From NCBI GenBank assembly GCA_946478755.1, contig CAMLDJ010000099.1, forward strand, positions 1 to 17,401: a stretch of DNA of 17,401 nucleotides, written 5' to 3'. The DNA comes from an uncultured Pedobacter sp. (lineage in GTDB: Bacteria; Bacteroidota; Bacteroidia; Sphingobacteriales; Sphingobacteriaceae). Positions 7,838 through 14,921 of the stretch are shown here, in pieces; within the stretch, counting starts at the first letter, position 1, and the number at the start of each line of letters is the position of its first letter. The notes under the pieces were generated by a model. The model made no database searches, was not told where the DNA came from, and was given only the letters and a program-made list of their open reading frames with translations. The position numbers and the translations under genes were made by a program.

Positions 7838-7867
7838 CCGCTTGCCGGAATTGAGCCCGGCAAGCGG
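7838..7867 (+). other. GC-rich hairpin between the exported HMA gene and cusA
   Basis: A perfect 11-bp stem (CCGCTTGCCGG, 7838-7848, with CCGGCAAGCGG, 7857-7867) and an 8-nt loop. It begins 6 bp after the HMA stop codon and ends 35 bp before cusA. No T run follows it, so it does not look like an ordinary intrinsic terminator. It could be a partial terminator, an attenuator, or an mRNA end-protecting structure that sets different levels of HMA protein and pump. Confidence 0.6.
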
Positions 7868-7902
7868 TATAAGCATCAAATGGCATTAGAAGAAAAGAGA
7901 TA

Positions 7903-9201
7903 ATGGTACATAAAATTATAGAATGGTCGATGCGCAATCGCTTTATTGTGCTGCTGCTTTCTGCGGGACTGTTGGTATGGGGCATATTTTCCGTACAAAA
8001 GAACCCGATCGACGCGATCCCCGACCTGTCGGAAAATCAGGTGATCGTATTTACTGAATGGATGGGCAGATCCCCGCAGCTGATAGAGGACCAGGTCACT
8101 TATCCGCTAGTCACCAATCTTCAGGGCATCCCAAAAATCAAATATGTAAGAGGATCTTCCATGTTCGGGATGAGTTTCATCTATGTGATCTTTGAAGACG
8201 ATGTGGATGTGTACTGGGCACGGGAAAGGGTAATGGAACGGATCAGTACCATCTCCAGGACTTTGCCAGAAGGGGTTGCTCCGCAACTCGGACCCGACGG
8301 TACGGGCGTGGGACACGTATTGTGGTATACACTGGATGCCCCCGGCATGGATCTGGGCGAGCAGCGCGCCATACAGGACTGGTACGTAAAGTTTGCCCTG
8401 CAGAATGTACCGGGTGTAAGCGAGATCGCCTCTTTTGGTGGTTTCCAGAAACAATACCAGATCTCGATAGATCCAAATAAGCTGTTGTATTTTAAGCTCA
8501 GCATACCACAGATCATAGCTGCAGTAAGAAGTAACAACAATGAATCGGGTGGGCGAAAGTTTGAAATGAGCGATATGGGCTATATCATTAAGACCTCCGG
8601 CTACCTCAAATCCCTGGGAGAAATCTCCAATATCCCGGTAAAGAATCAGAACGGCACGCCTGTAAAGATCTCGGATCTGGCTACGGTGCAGATGACCGGG
8701 GAAACCCGGCTGGGCATATTTGATCAGGATGGTAAAGGGGAACGGGCAGGCGGAATTGTCGTGATGCGTTACGGCGAAAATGCTGCGGAAGTGATAGACC
8801 GCGTAAAAGCCAAAATGAAGGAGATCGCTAAAGGATTGCCGGAAGGGGTAAAGTTTGACATTGTGTATGACCGGGGCGAACTGATCAAAGAATCGGTAGA
8901 TTCAATAAAAAATACACTGATAGAGGAAATGATCGTGGTATCGCTCATCGTATTGGTGTTCCTGTTCCATTGGCGCAGCGCGTTGAGCATCATTATACAG
9001 ATCCCCATTACCATTGCTGCCAGTTTTATATTATTGAATGCTTTTGATATTTCCTCCAACATCATGTCCTTAACCGGTATTGCCCTGGCCATCGGGGTAA
9101 TTGTGGATAATGGGATCATCATGAGCGAAAATGCTTATAAACACCTTGCAGAACGATATGAACTGTGGGAAAAGGATCAAACTAAATCGACAACGTCATG
9201 A
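7903..9201 (+). CDS. cusA: CusA-type RND copper/silver efflux pump, N-terminal half (split gene)
   Basis: First 432 residues of a heavy-metal-efflux RND pump. TM1 is at about 12-31. The periplasmic porter region with the family marks DAIPDLSENQV, GSSMFGMSFIYVIF and LGPDGTGVGHVLWY spans to about 335. TM2-TM4 follow at about 338-408. Asp402 in VIVDNGIIMSENA matches the TM4 proton-relay aspartate (Asp405 in E. coli CusA). The frame ends after the segment ELWEKDQTKSTTS with tandem TGA-TAA stops, in the cytoplasmic loop before TM5, where family members normally run on without a break. The next frame overlaps it by ATGA and supplies the rest. The half is well conserved, with no stops or decay, so it is under selection or only recently split. 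A single-base indel, real or from sequencing, is the main alternative. Confidence 0.93.
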   Translation: MVHKIIEWSMRNRFIVLLLSAGLLVWGIFSVQKNPIDAIPDLSENQVIVFTEWMGRSPQLIEDQVTYPLVTNLQGIPKIKYVRGSSMFGMSFIYVIFEDDVDVYWARERVMERISTISRTLPEGVAPQLGPDGTGVGHVLWYTLDAPGMDLGEQRAIQDWYVKFALQNVPGVSEIASFGGFQKQYQISIDPNKLLYFKLSIPQIIAAVRSNNNESGGRKFEMSDMGYIIKTSGYLKSLGEISNIPVKNQNGTPVKISDLATVQMTGETRLGIFDQDGKGERAGGIVVMRYGENAAEVIDRVKAKMKEIAKGLPEGVKFDIVYDRGELIKESVDSIKNTLIEEMIVVSLIVLVFLFHWRSALSIIIQIPITIAASFILLNAFDISSNIMSLTGIALAIGVIVDNGIIMSENAYKHLAERYELWEKDQTKSTTS

Positions 9202-11135
9202 TAAAGTGGTTTAAAAACAGATTTAAAAAATCTCCTGAATGGATTACGGAGGAAGATCGCCTGGCGGTCATTACCAAATCCAGTAAGCAGGTTTCAAGAG
9301 GGGTGTTCTTTGCAACGGTCATCATCATTACCTCTTTTTTGCCGGTATTTATGCTAACCGGACAGGAAGGTAAACTGTTCCATCCGCTGGCTTATACCAA
9401 AACATTCATCATGATCGTAGATGCGCTGCTGGTCATTACCCTGGCTCCGGTACTGATCTCCTTTTTTATGAAGGGGAAATTCCGGCCGGATCATGCCAAT
9501 CCGGTAAACCGGGTGTTGGAAAAAGTATATGAACCGCTGATCCGTAAAGTGTTGAACTGGAGAAAGACAACCATCGCGATTAATATCATCGCCCTGCTGA
9601 TCACCATTCCCCTGCTCAAAAACCTGGGCACGGAGTTTATTCCGCCGCTGGATGAACAGAGTATCCTGTTTATGCCGGTAACTTTGCCGGATGTGTCCAA
9701 TGCCGAGGCCAAACGCATCCTGCAGGTGCAGGACAAGATCATTAAATCGGTGCCGGAGGTCGATAAAGTTCTGGGCAAGGCTGGGAGGGCCAGTACGGCG
9801 ACAGACAACTCGCCGATCAGTATGATTGAGACCATCATTACGCTGAAACCTAAAAGCGAATGGCGGGAAGGGATCACCAAGAAAGATATCGTAACTGAAC
9901 TGGACGCCAAACTGCAGATTCCAGGCGTGGTCAATGGATGGACGCAGCCCATCATCAACCGCATCAATATGCTGGCCACGGGGATCCGTACAGATGTGGG
10001 GATAAAGGTATTCGGACAAAACCTGGATACCATCGCTTCCGTATCTGAAAAAGTTAAGGCTGCGCTGGAAGGTACGCCTGGAGTAAGCGACCTGTTTGTA
10101 GAGCCCATTACCGGCGGGAAATACCTGTCGATCAATATAAAAAGAGAGGAGCTGGCCCGCTATGGCTTAAATGTAGACGATGTAAACCAGGTGGTGGAAA
10201 CCGCGTTGGGCGGTGCAACGATTGGCAATACCATTGAAGGACGGCAACGGTTCTCTATCAGCGTACGCCTGGCCCAGGAATACCGGAATAGTGTTGGACG
10301 CATTCAGCGAATCCCGGTCCAATCGGCCAGCTTCGGCGAAATTCCCCTGTCGGCAGTGGCTGATGTGAAATTTGAGGATGGCCCGCCAATGATCAATTCA
10401 GACAATGCCATCCTGCGTGGTGCAGTCATGTTTAACGTGAGAGACCGTGACCTGGGCAGTACTGTTCAGGATGCAATGGAAAAGCTAAACACGGAAAAGG
10501 GCATACTTCCGGAGGGGTATTTCCTGGAATGGAGCGGGCAGTATGAAAATCTGATCCGCGGCCAGCAAACCCTGATGTGGATTGCGCCAGTGGTTTTGCT
10601 CGTCATCTTCTTTTCTCTCTACTTTGCCTTTCATTCCCTGAGAGAAGCTTTTTTAAGTCTGATCACCGTTCCTTTTGCCCTGATAGGTGGCGCTTACATG
10701 ATTTATTTCTGGGGTGTAAACCTCTCTGTAGGCGTTGCTGTAGGGTTTATTGCCCTATTCGGAATTGCCGTGGAAACCGGGATTGTGATGGTGATTTACC
10801 TGAACGACAGCATGCAACAACTGATTGCGCTGAAAGGGAATTCGCGCGAAACCATCACTGAGGAAGACCTTCGGGAATATGTGATCCGGGGTGCAGCAAA
10901 AAGATTGAGGCCAAAACTGATGACCGTTTGTGTGTCGCTGTTCGGATTGGTACCGGTACTATGGGCAAGCGGCGTCGGCGTGGATGTGATGCAGCCAATT
11001 GTATTGCCTATGATTGGTGGGGTGCTTACTTCTTCCACACACATCCTGCTGGTGACACCACTTATATTTTTAATGTCCAAGGAATATGAATTGAGGAAAT
11101 ATGGAAAACTGGAGGTACACAATGTACATCATTAA
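9198..11135 (+). CDS. cusA: CusA-type RND copper/silver efflux pump, C-terminal half (split gene)
   Basis: The remaining 645 residues of the pump. A basic, aromatic leader (MIKWFKNRFKKSPEW) precedes conserved CusA sequence beginning ITEEDRLAVITKSS. TM5-TM7 lie at about 35-58, 66-91 and 124-141. The second porter region covers about 142-455, and TM8-TM12 follow to about 625. The three methionines of the CusA metal site have counterparts: Met159 (LFMPVTLP), Met209 (SMIETIITLKP) and Met258 (NMLATGI), equivalent to E. coli Met573, Met623 and Met672. Proton-relay residues are also kept: Glu526 in GIAVETGIVM and Lys573 in LRPKLMTV (E. coli Glu939 and Lys984). The substrate is therefore Cu(I)/Ag(I). 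Together the halves total 1077 residues, a normal full pump plus a longer loop. The start ATG overlaps the stop of the first half, allowing coupled re-initiation. Confidence 0.93.
   Translation: MIKWFKNRFKKSPEWITEEDRLAVITKSSKQVSRGVFFATVIIITSFLPVFMLTGQEGKLFHPLAYTKTFIMIVDALLVITLAPVLISFFMKGKFRPDHANPVNRVLEKVYEPLIRKVLNWRKTTIAINIIALLITIPLLKNLGTEFIPPLDEQSILFMPVTLPDVSNAEAKRILQVQDKIIKSVPEVDKVLGKAGRASTATDNSPISMIETIITLKPKSEWREGITKKDIVTELDAKLQIPGVVNGWTQPIINRINMLATGIRTDVGIKVFGQNLDTIASVSEKVKAALEGTPGVSDLFVEPITGGKYLSINIKREELARYGLNVDDVNQVVETALGGATIGNTIEGRQRFSISVRLAQEYRNSVGRIQRIPVQSASFGEIPLSAVADVKFEDGPPMINSDNAILRGAVMFNVRDRDLGSTVQDAMEKLNTEKGILPEGYFLEWSGQYENLIRGQQTLMWIAPVVLLVIFFSLYFAFHSLREAFLSLITVPFALIGGAYMIYFWGVNLSVGVAVGFIALFGIAVETGIVMVIYLNDSMQQLIALKGNSRETITEEDLREYVIRGAAKRLRPKLMTVCVSLFGLVPVLWASGVGVDVMQPIVLPMIGGVLTSSTHILLVTPLIFLMSKEYELRKYGKLEVHNVHH
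11111..11115 (+). promoter_or_regulatory. Shine-Dalgarno-like GGAGG deciding the cusC start
   Basis: GGAGG lies six bases before the ATG at 11122, inside the last codons of cusA. Bacteroidota genes usually show no such site, so its presence here is unusual. It supports 11122 rather than the in-frame ATG at 11101 as the cusC start; the shorter protein also begins with a cleaner signal peptide. It may be partly a by-product of the overlapping cusA codons. Confidence 0.5.
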
Positions 11136-12372
11136 AAAAATAGCCCTGCTATGGTTCTTGCTGCCCGCTTATGCCGCTGCACAGCAAAATCAGGTACTTT
11201 CGCTGGATACGGTATTGCAAAGAATAGACAAAAATAACTTATTGCTGCAATCCTATGGTTTAAAGGCTGAAAGCTATAAGCATACGGCCAGGGCCGCAAC
11301 AGCATGGATGGCCCCCATGGTGGGGGTAGGTACATTTATGACACCTTACCCGGGCCAGAAGGTTATGGATGGTCGGGATAAGGGTTCGGTTATGCTGCAA
11401 TTGGAACAGGATATCCCGAACCCCGTAAAGTTGAATGCCAGGAAACGTTACATCGAATCTCAGGGTAAAGTAGAAAATGAAACCCGTGGTGTTACACTGA
11501 ATGAATACAAAGCGCAGGCGAAGCGCCTGTATTTTGGCTGGCTGGTAGCCCTTGAGAAGATTGCGGTATTGCGACAGAAGGAGAAGATCATGGAAACCAT
11601 GAAAAAGATTGAAGAGATCAGGTATCCTTATAACCGGTCAAAATTAGGCAGCGTATACAAAACCGCCGCCAAGCTGGAAGAGAACCGCAACATGATCCGG
11701 ATGCAGGAAGGCGAGATAGCCCGCGCCCGAGCCTGGTTAAATGGGCTGATGAACAGGCAGGGAGATGCCGGCTTTATTATCGACAGCACCTACCAGCCTG
11801 TTTTTGTACCCGCTGCGGTAATTGATACAGCCAGTCTGGCAATGGTCAGAAACGACGTCAGAAAAATGGATTACAGCATTCAGTCGATGCAATTGAATAT
11901 CGAAGCGATGAAAAAGCAGGCCCGGCCCGACTTCAGGCTGAGGTTTGACCATATGTCGCCTTTAGCTAAAATGATGCCTAAGGCTTTTAGTGTAATGGGT
12001 ATGGTGAGTATCCCGATTGCGCCATGGTCCTCAAAGATGTATAGATCTGAAGTAAAAGGGATGGAGTATGAGCTGCAAGCCATGGGGAAAGAGAAAGCAG
12101 CCATGTTGCAGGAAACGCAGAGCATGTTATATGGCATGCAGTTCGAAATCCAGTCTATGCAAAAACGAATTGCGGCTATGGAAGGGAAAATTATCCCAAG
12201 TCTGCAGAAAACCATGGACGTTAATTTTTTAAGCTATCGGGAGAATAAGATGGAATTGCCGGAGGTGATAGATTCCTGGGAGGCGCTGACGATGATGCAG
12301 ACCAACGTGTTGGACGAGAAACTGAAACTTTATCTAATGATTGCAGATTATGAGAAAGAACTATATCGTTGA
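11122..12372 (+). CDS. cusC: TolC/CusC-like outer-membrane efflux protein
   Basis: Outer-membrane channel of the RND complex. With the chosen start it has 416 residues and begins MYIIKKIALLWFLLPAYAAA, a typical signal peptide with cleavage before QQ. There is no lipobox. The remainder shows the two-fold outer-membrane-efflux pattern: long amphipathic helices (about 110-215 and 245-375 of the longer frame) and the sequence LEQDIPNPVKLNARKRYIES, which fits CusC/CzcC-like proteins of Bacteroidota. The second half is strikingly rich in methionine (18 in the 129 residues from 285 to 413, counted from the ATG at 11101), in line with a soft-metal pathway. It overlaps the end of cusA by 14 bp, which ties it to the same transcript. 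Residue-level specificity cannot be proven from sequence. Confidence 0.88.
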   Translation: MYIIKKIALLWFLLPAYAAAQQNQVLSLDTVLQRIDKNNLLLQSYGLKAESYKHTARAATAWMAPMVGVGTFMTPYPGQKVMDGRDKGSVMLQLEQDIPNPVKLNARKRYIESQGKVENETRGVTLNEYKAQAKRLYFGWLVALEKIAVLRQKEKIMETMKKIEEIRYPYNRSKLGSVYKTAAKLEENRNMIRMQEGEIARARAWLNGLMNRQGDAGFIIDSTYQPVFVPAAVIDTASLAMVRNDVRKMDYSIQSMQLNIEAMKKQARPDFRLRFDHMSPLAKMMPKAFSVMGMVSIPIAPWSSKMYRSEVKGMEYELQAMGKEKAAMLQETQSMLYGMQFEIQSMQKRIAAMEGKIIPSLQKTMDVNFLSYRENKMELPEVIDSWEALTMMQTNVLDEKLKLYLMIADYEKELYR

Positions 12373-12391
12373 GCGTCTCGCGAACATCGGA

Positions 12392-12427
12392 AGCGTTGAG
12401 AGCGTTGAGAGCGTTGAGAGCGTTAAG
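12392..12427 (+). repeat. 9-bp tandem repeat (AGCGTTGAG) at the cusC/cusB junction
   Basis: Three exact copies of AGCGTTGAG (12392-12400, 12401-12409, 12410-12418) and a fourth with one change (AGCGTTAAG, 12419-12427) end just before the GCGC that precedes the ATG at 12431. In the cusB reading frame the unit encodes Ser-Val-Glu, so any change in copy number would keep the frame. The unit also recurs in part just upstream (CGTTGAGCG near 12368). Confidence 0.9.
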
Positions 12428-12430
12428 CGC

Positions 12431-13681
12431 ATGAAGCGCATTAAACCTGGCCTTGCTTTGGTCGGGATTGGAATGCTGCTCATCAGTTCCTGTAATCAGC
12501 CTAAACTGGGGACTGATCAGGAACATAGGGCTCATCAGAATCCGGGAACAGTAAATATAGACAGTAGCTTCGCTCATTTGCTAAAACCTTCAAATGAACA
12601 GGTGGTATCTACTTTGCCGGTAATAAAAGCCGAATATGGTACTAGAATTTTCACTGTAGAGGTGCAGGGAATCGTCAGTTATGATGCACGCAGCCGGAAT
12701 AGTATCTCCAGCCGTGTAAGCGGAAGAATAGAACGTCTGCTGATCAGATATAATTTTCAGCCGGTTCGTAAAGGTCAGTTGATCATGGAGGTCTATTCGC
12801 CAGATCTGGCAGCTGCACAGCAGGAATTGTTGTTTCTGAAGCGATCAGAAACGGATCAAACCATGCTGGAAAGGGCAAAGCAACGTTTAGTTCTGTTGGG
12901 CATGAGCACCAGCGCGGTGAATCAGGTGCTGAAAGCCGGAAAGGTAAATTATCGTATCCCGGTATATAACAGCTTCAATGGCTATATCCTGGAGACATCT
13001 GCTGCTTCGCCATTGGCACTTGCGCCTGATGGTTCTCCTGAACGTTATCTTAAAGGTTCTCCGGAGGGGTCAAGTGAGGGAGATGAGATGAGCGGTATGG
13101 GCGGAGCAGCATCAGGCACTGCTGCGGTAACCGCGGCTACAACGCCGGTGAATTCGCCGGTGATGTTGCGTGAAGGACAATATGTAAATGCTGGACAATC
13201 GCTTTTCACTGTTTATGATGCGGACAGATTGGTTGCCGAGTTTTCTTTTAAGCCTGCGCTCGCATCATTGGTTAAAAAAGGGAACAAGATGGTAATTTAT
13301 AAAACGAACAATAAACGTACCGCACAGACAGCAGTTGTAGGCCTGATCCAGCCTCTTTTTAAAAATGGGGAGAACTTTACCGTAGCAAGAGCCTATCTGA
13401 ATAAACCCGGTTACCGGGTAGGGGAACTGCTTACAGCAAGCGTCCCGGTATTGTTGCCGGCTTCCTGGTGGTTACCTGAAAAGGCCCTCGTATCCTTGGG
13501 TAACCAGAAGGTGGTCTTTAAAAAAGAGGGAAATGTGATGATTCCAAAAGCAGTAAAAACAGGGATTACCATTGCGGGAATGGTACAGGTTAAACAAGAC
13601 ATCAGCAATTGGGAACTGAGTAGTAATGCAGCTTACCTGGTAGACAGCGAGAGTTTTATCAGAGCGGGACTTAAAAATTAA
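12431..13681 (+). CDS. cusB: RND periplasmic adaptor (CusB-like lipoprotein), first copy, without heavy-metal-binding domain
   Basis: Membrane-fusion protein linking CusA to CusC. The chosen start gives MKRIKPGLALVGIGMLLISSC, a lipoprotein signal with the lipid-carrying Cys at residue 21 (position 51 of a longer frame that runs back to 12341). An upstream ATG at 12350 would place 27 residues, including the repeat-encoded SVE units, before the signal, which is unlikely for a lipoprotein. In longer-frame numbering, the barrel-sandwich half SSRVSGRIERLL (123-134) and EVYSPDLAAAQQEL (150-163) lead into a helical hairpin. The second lipoyl half is interrupted by a Gly/Ser/Ala-rich insert at about 222-272 before the conserved REGQYVNAGQSLFTVYD (about 277-293). 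It lies directly upstream of a second adaptor gene, three bases apart, so both should be made together. Confidence 0.88.
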   Translation: MKRIKPGLALVGIGMLLISSCNQPKLGTDQEHRAHQNPGTVNIDSSFAHLLKPSNEQVVSTLPVIKAEYGTRIFTVEVQGIVSYDARSRNSISSRVSGRIERLLIRYNFQPVRKGQLIMEVYSPDLAAAQQELLFLKRSETDQTMLERAKQRLVLLGMSTSAVNQVLKAGKVNYRIPVYNSFNGYILETSAASPLALAPDGSPERYLKGSPEGSSEGDEMSGMGGAASGTAAVTAATTPVNSPVMLREGQYVNAGQSLFTVYDADRLVAEFSFKPALASLVKKGNKMVIYKTNNKRTAQTAVVGLIQPLFKNGENFTVARAYLNKPGYRVGELLTASVPVLLPASWWLPEKALVSLGNQKVVFKKEGNVMIPKAVKTGITIAGMVQVKQDISNWELSSNAAYLVDSESFIRAGLKN

Positions 13682-13684
13682 TTT

Positions 13685-14905
13685 ATGGAGCGGAAATTAT
13701 TTATAAAAAAAATAGCCCTGATGGCCATGCTTCCATCTTTATTCATTGCCGCCTGCAATAGTGAAAGTAAGCAGGAAACAGGGGTGGTAAAAGGGAAAGA
13801 GCAGACCTTCACCTGTTCGATGCACCCACAGGTAATTAAGAACCAGATGGGAACCTGCCCGATCTGCGGGATGGACCTGGTGCCTTATGAGAAAAACAGC
13901 AGCGATAAAGCGCTGACTGTGGATGAGCAACGCCAGACACTGGCAAATATAAGCACGATAGTGATTGGGGAGAATGCCCTAACAGGTGCTAAACAGCTAA
14001 ACGGAAGGTTAACGGTTAACCCGGAGCAAAGCAGCTATATTTCGAGCCGCATTGCAGGCCGGATTGAGCAATTGTTTGTAAGGGAAACAGGGGTAAAGGT
14101 GAACAAAGGTCAGCCTTTGTATAAATTATATTCGGAACAGCTGGCTACCTTACAGCAGGAATACCTGATGGCCATAGCACAGGAAAAGCAGTTTCCAGGC
14201 GATAAGATCGAACGTCAGCTGGTGGCTTCGGCCAGGCAAAAGCTATTGTTGTACGGGCAATCCGAAAACCAGGTGCGGCAATTGGTTAAACGTCAGAAAA
14301 ACGATCCTTTTGTGCTGTTTTATGCTCCCGAAAGTGGTGTGGTGGCGGAGTTGTCAGTGACCCAGGGCCAATATGTCAATGAAGGTAGTCCGATATTAAG
14401 ATTGGAAGGCTACAGCCAGCTATGGGTTCAGGCTGATGTTTATCCGTCAGAAGCGGCGAAAATTAAGGAAGGCCAAAAGGTAAAAGTTGTCGTTCCAGGC
14501 TGGGAGGATCAGCCACAGGAGATGACCATCAGCTTTATTACCCCTTCTCTGCAATCCGGTACACAGCTTACCCAGATCCGCGGCAGTATTCCTAATCCTG
14601 GAAATCAGTGGCAGCCAGGCTTGCAGGCTAATGTTTTTCTCCCTTCGCTCAGTAAAGGAAAGGTGCTTACCCTGCCTGTAGATGCAGTGATCAGGGATGA
14701 AAAGGGAATGCATGTATGGATTAAAAGTGGAAATGACCGCTTTGAGCCACGCCTGGTTAAAACTGCTGGAGAGAACGATAACGAGGTGGAGATCTCGGAA
14801 GGACTGAAAAACGGCGACCAGGTAGTCGTTACCGGAGCCTATCTCCTCTATAGTGAGTATGTGCTAAAAAGAGGGAAGAACCCAACTCACATTATGAATC
14901 ATTAA
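13685..14905 (+). CDS. cusB: RND periplasmic adaptor (CusB-like lipoprotein), second copy, with N-terminal heavy-metal-binding domain
   Basis: A 406-residue adaptor with lipoprotein signal MERKLFIKKIALMAMLPSLFIAAC (Cys24). It is followed by a heavy-metal-binding domain of the CSMHP...CPICGMDLVPY type (Cys44, Met46, His47, Cys58, Cys61, Met63). That domain is common at the front of CusB proteins and offers soft-metal ligands. The rest is a standard adaptor: SSRIAGRIEQLFVRETGVKV (120-139), helical hairpin about 150-200, the second lipoyl half APESGVVAELSVTQGQYV (214-231), then beta-barrel and membrane-proximal domains. It starts three bases after the first adaptor stop and ends 16 bp before the DUF3347 gene. 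Two unlike adaptors for one pump suggest mixed hexamers or a division between structural and metal-delivery roles. Confidence 0.92.
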   Translation: MERKLFIKKIALMAMLPSLFIAACNSESKQETGVVKGKEQTFTCSMHPQVIKNQMGTCPICGMDLVPYEKNSSDKALTVDEQRQTLANISTIVIGENALTGAKQLNGRLTVNPEQSSYISSRIAGRIEQLFVRETGVKVNKGQPLYKLYSEQLATLQQEYLMAIAQEKQFPGDKIERQLVASARQKLLLYGQSENQVRQLVKRQKNDPFVLFYAPESGVVAELSVTQGQYVNEGSPILRLEGYSQLWVQADVYPSEAAKIKEGQKVKVVVPGWEDQPQEMTISFITPSLQSGTQLTQIRGSIPNPGNQWQPGLQANVFLPSLSKGKVLTLPVDAVIRDEKGMHVWIKSGNDRFEPRLVKTAGENDNEVEISEGLKNGDQVVVTGAYLLYSEYVLKRGKNPTHIMNH

Positions 14906-14921
14906 ACATAAAAAAACAGAA

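Noticed and set aside
9180..9201. Programmed -1 ribosomal frameshift joining the CusA halves
   Set aside because: No X XXY YYZ heptamer is present in the roughly 15-base shared open stretch and no clear downstream stimulatory structure was seen; re-initiation at the ATGA overlap is simpler.
9354..10135. Long minus-strand open frames (over 200 codons) opposite the second cusA half
   Set aside because: They are shadows of a strongly conserved RND gene; their translations show no domain pattern, no signal or membrane logic, and two of them overlap each other in different frames.
12350..12430. Upstream start (ATG 12350 or TTG 12341) for the first cusB
   Set aside because: It would put a repeat-encoded, charged extension before a textbook lipoprotein signal, whereas the ATG at 12431 begins the signal exactly.
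11133..13720. Near-identical 15-base A-rich stretch followed by TAGCCCTG at the starts of cusC and the second cusB
   Set aside because: Both encode the KKIAL part of signal peptides with a lysine run; chance and similar codon use explain it better than a regulatory or recombination site.
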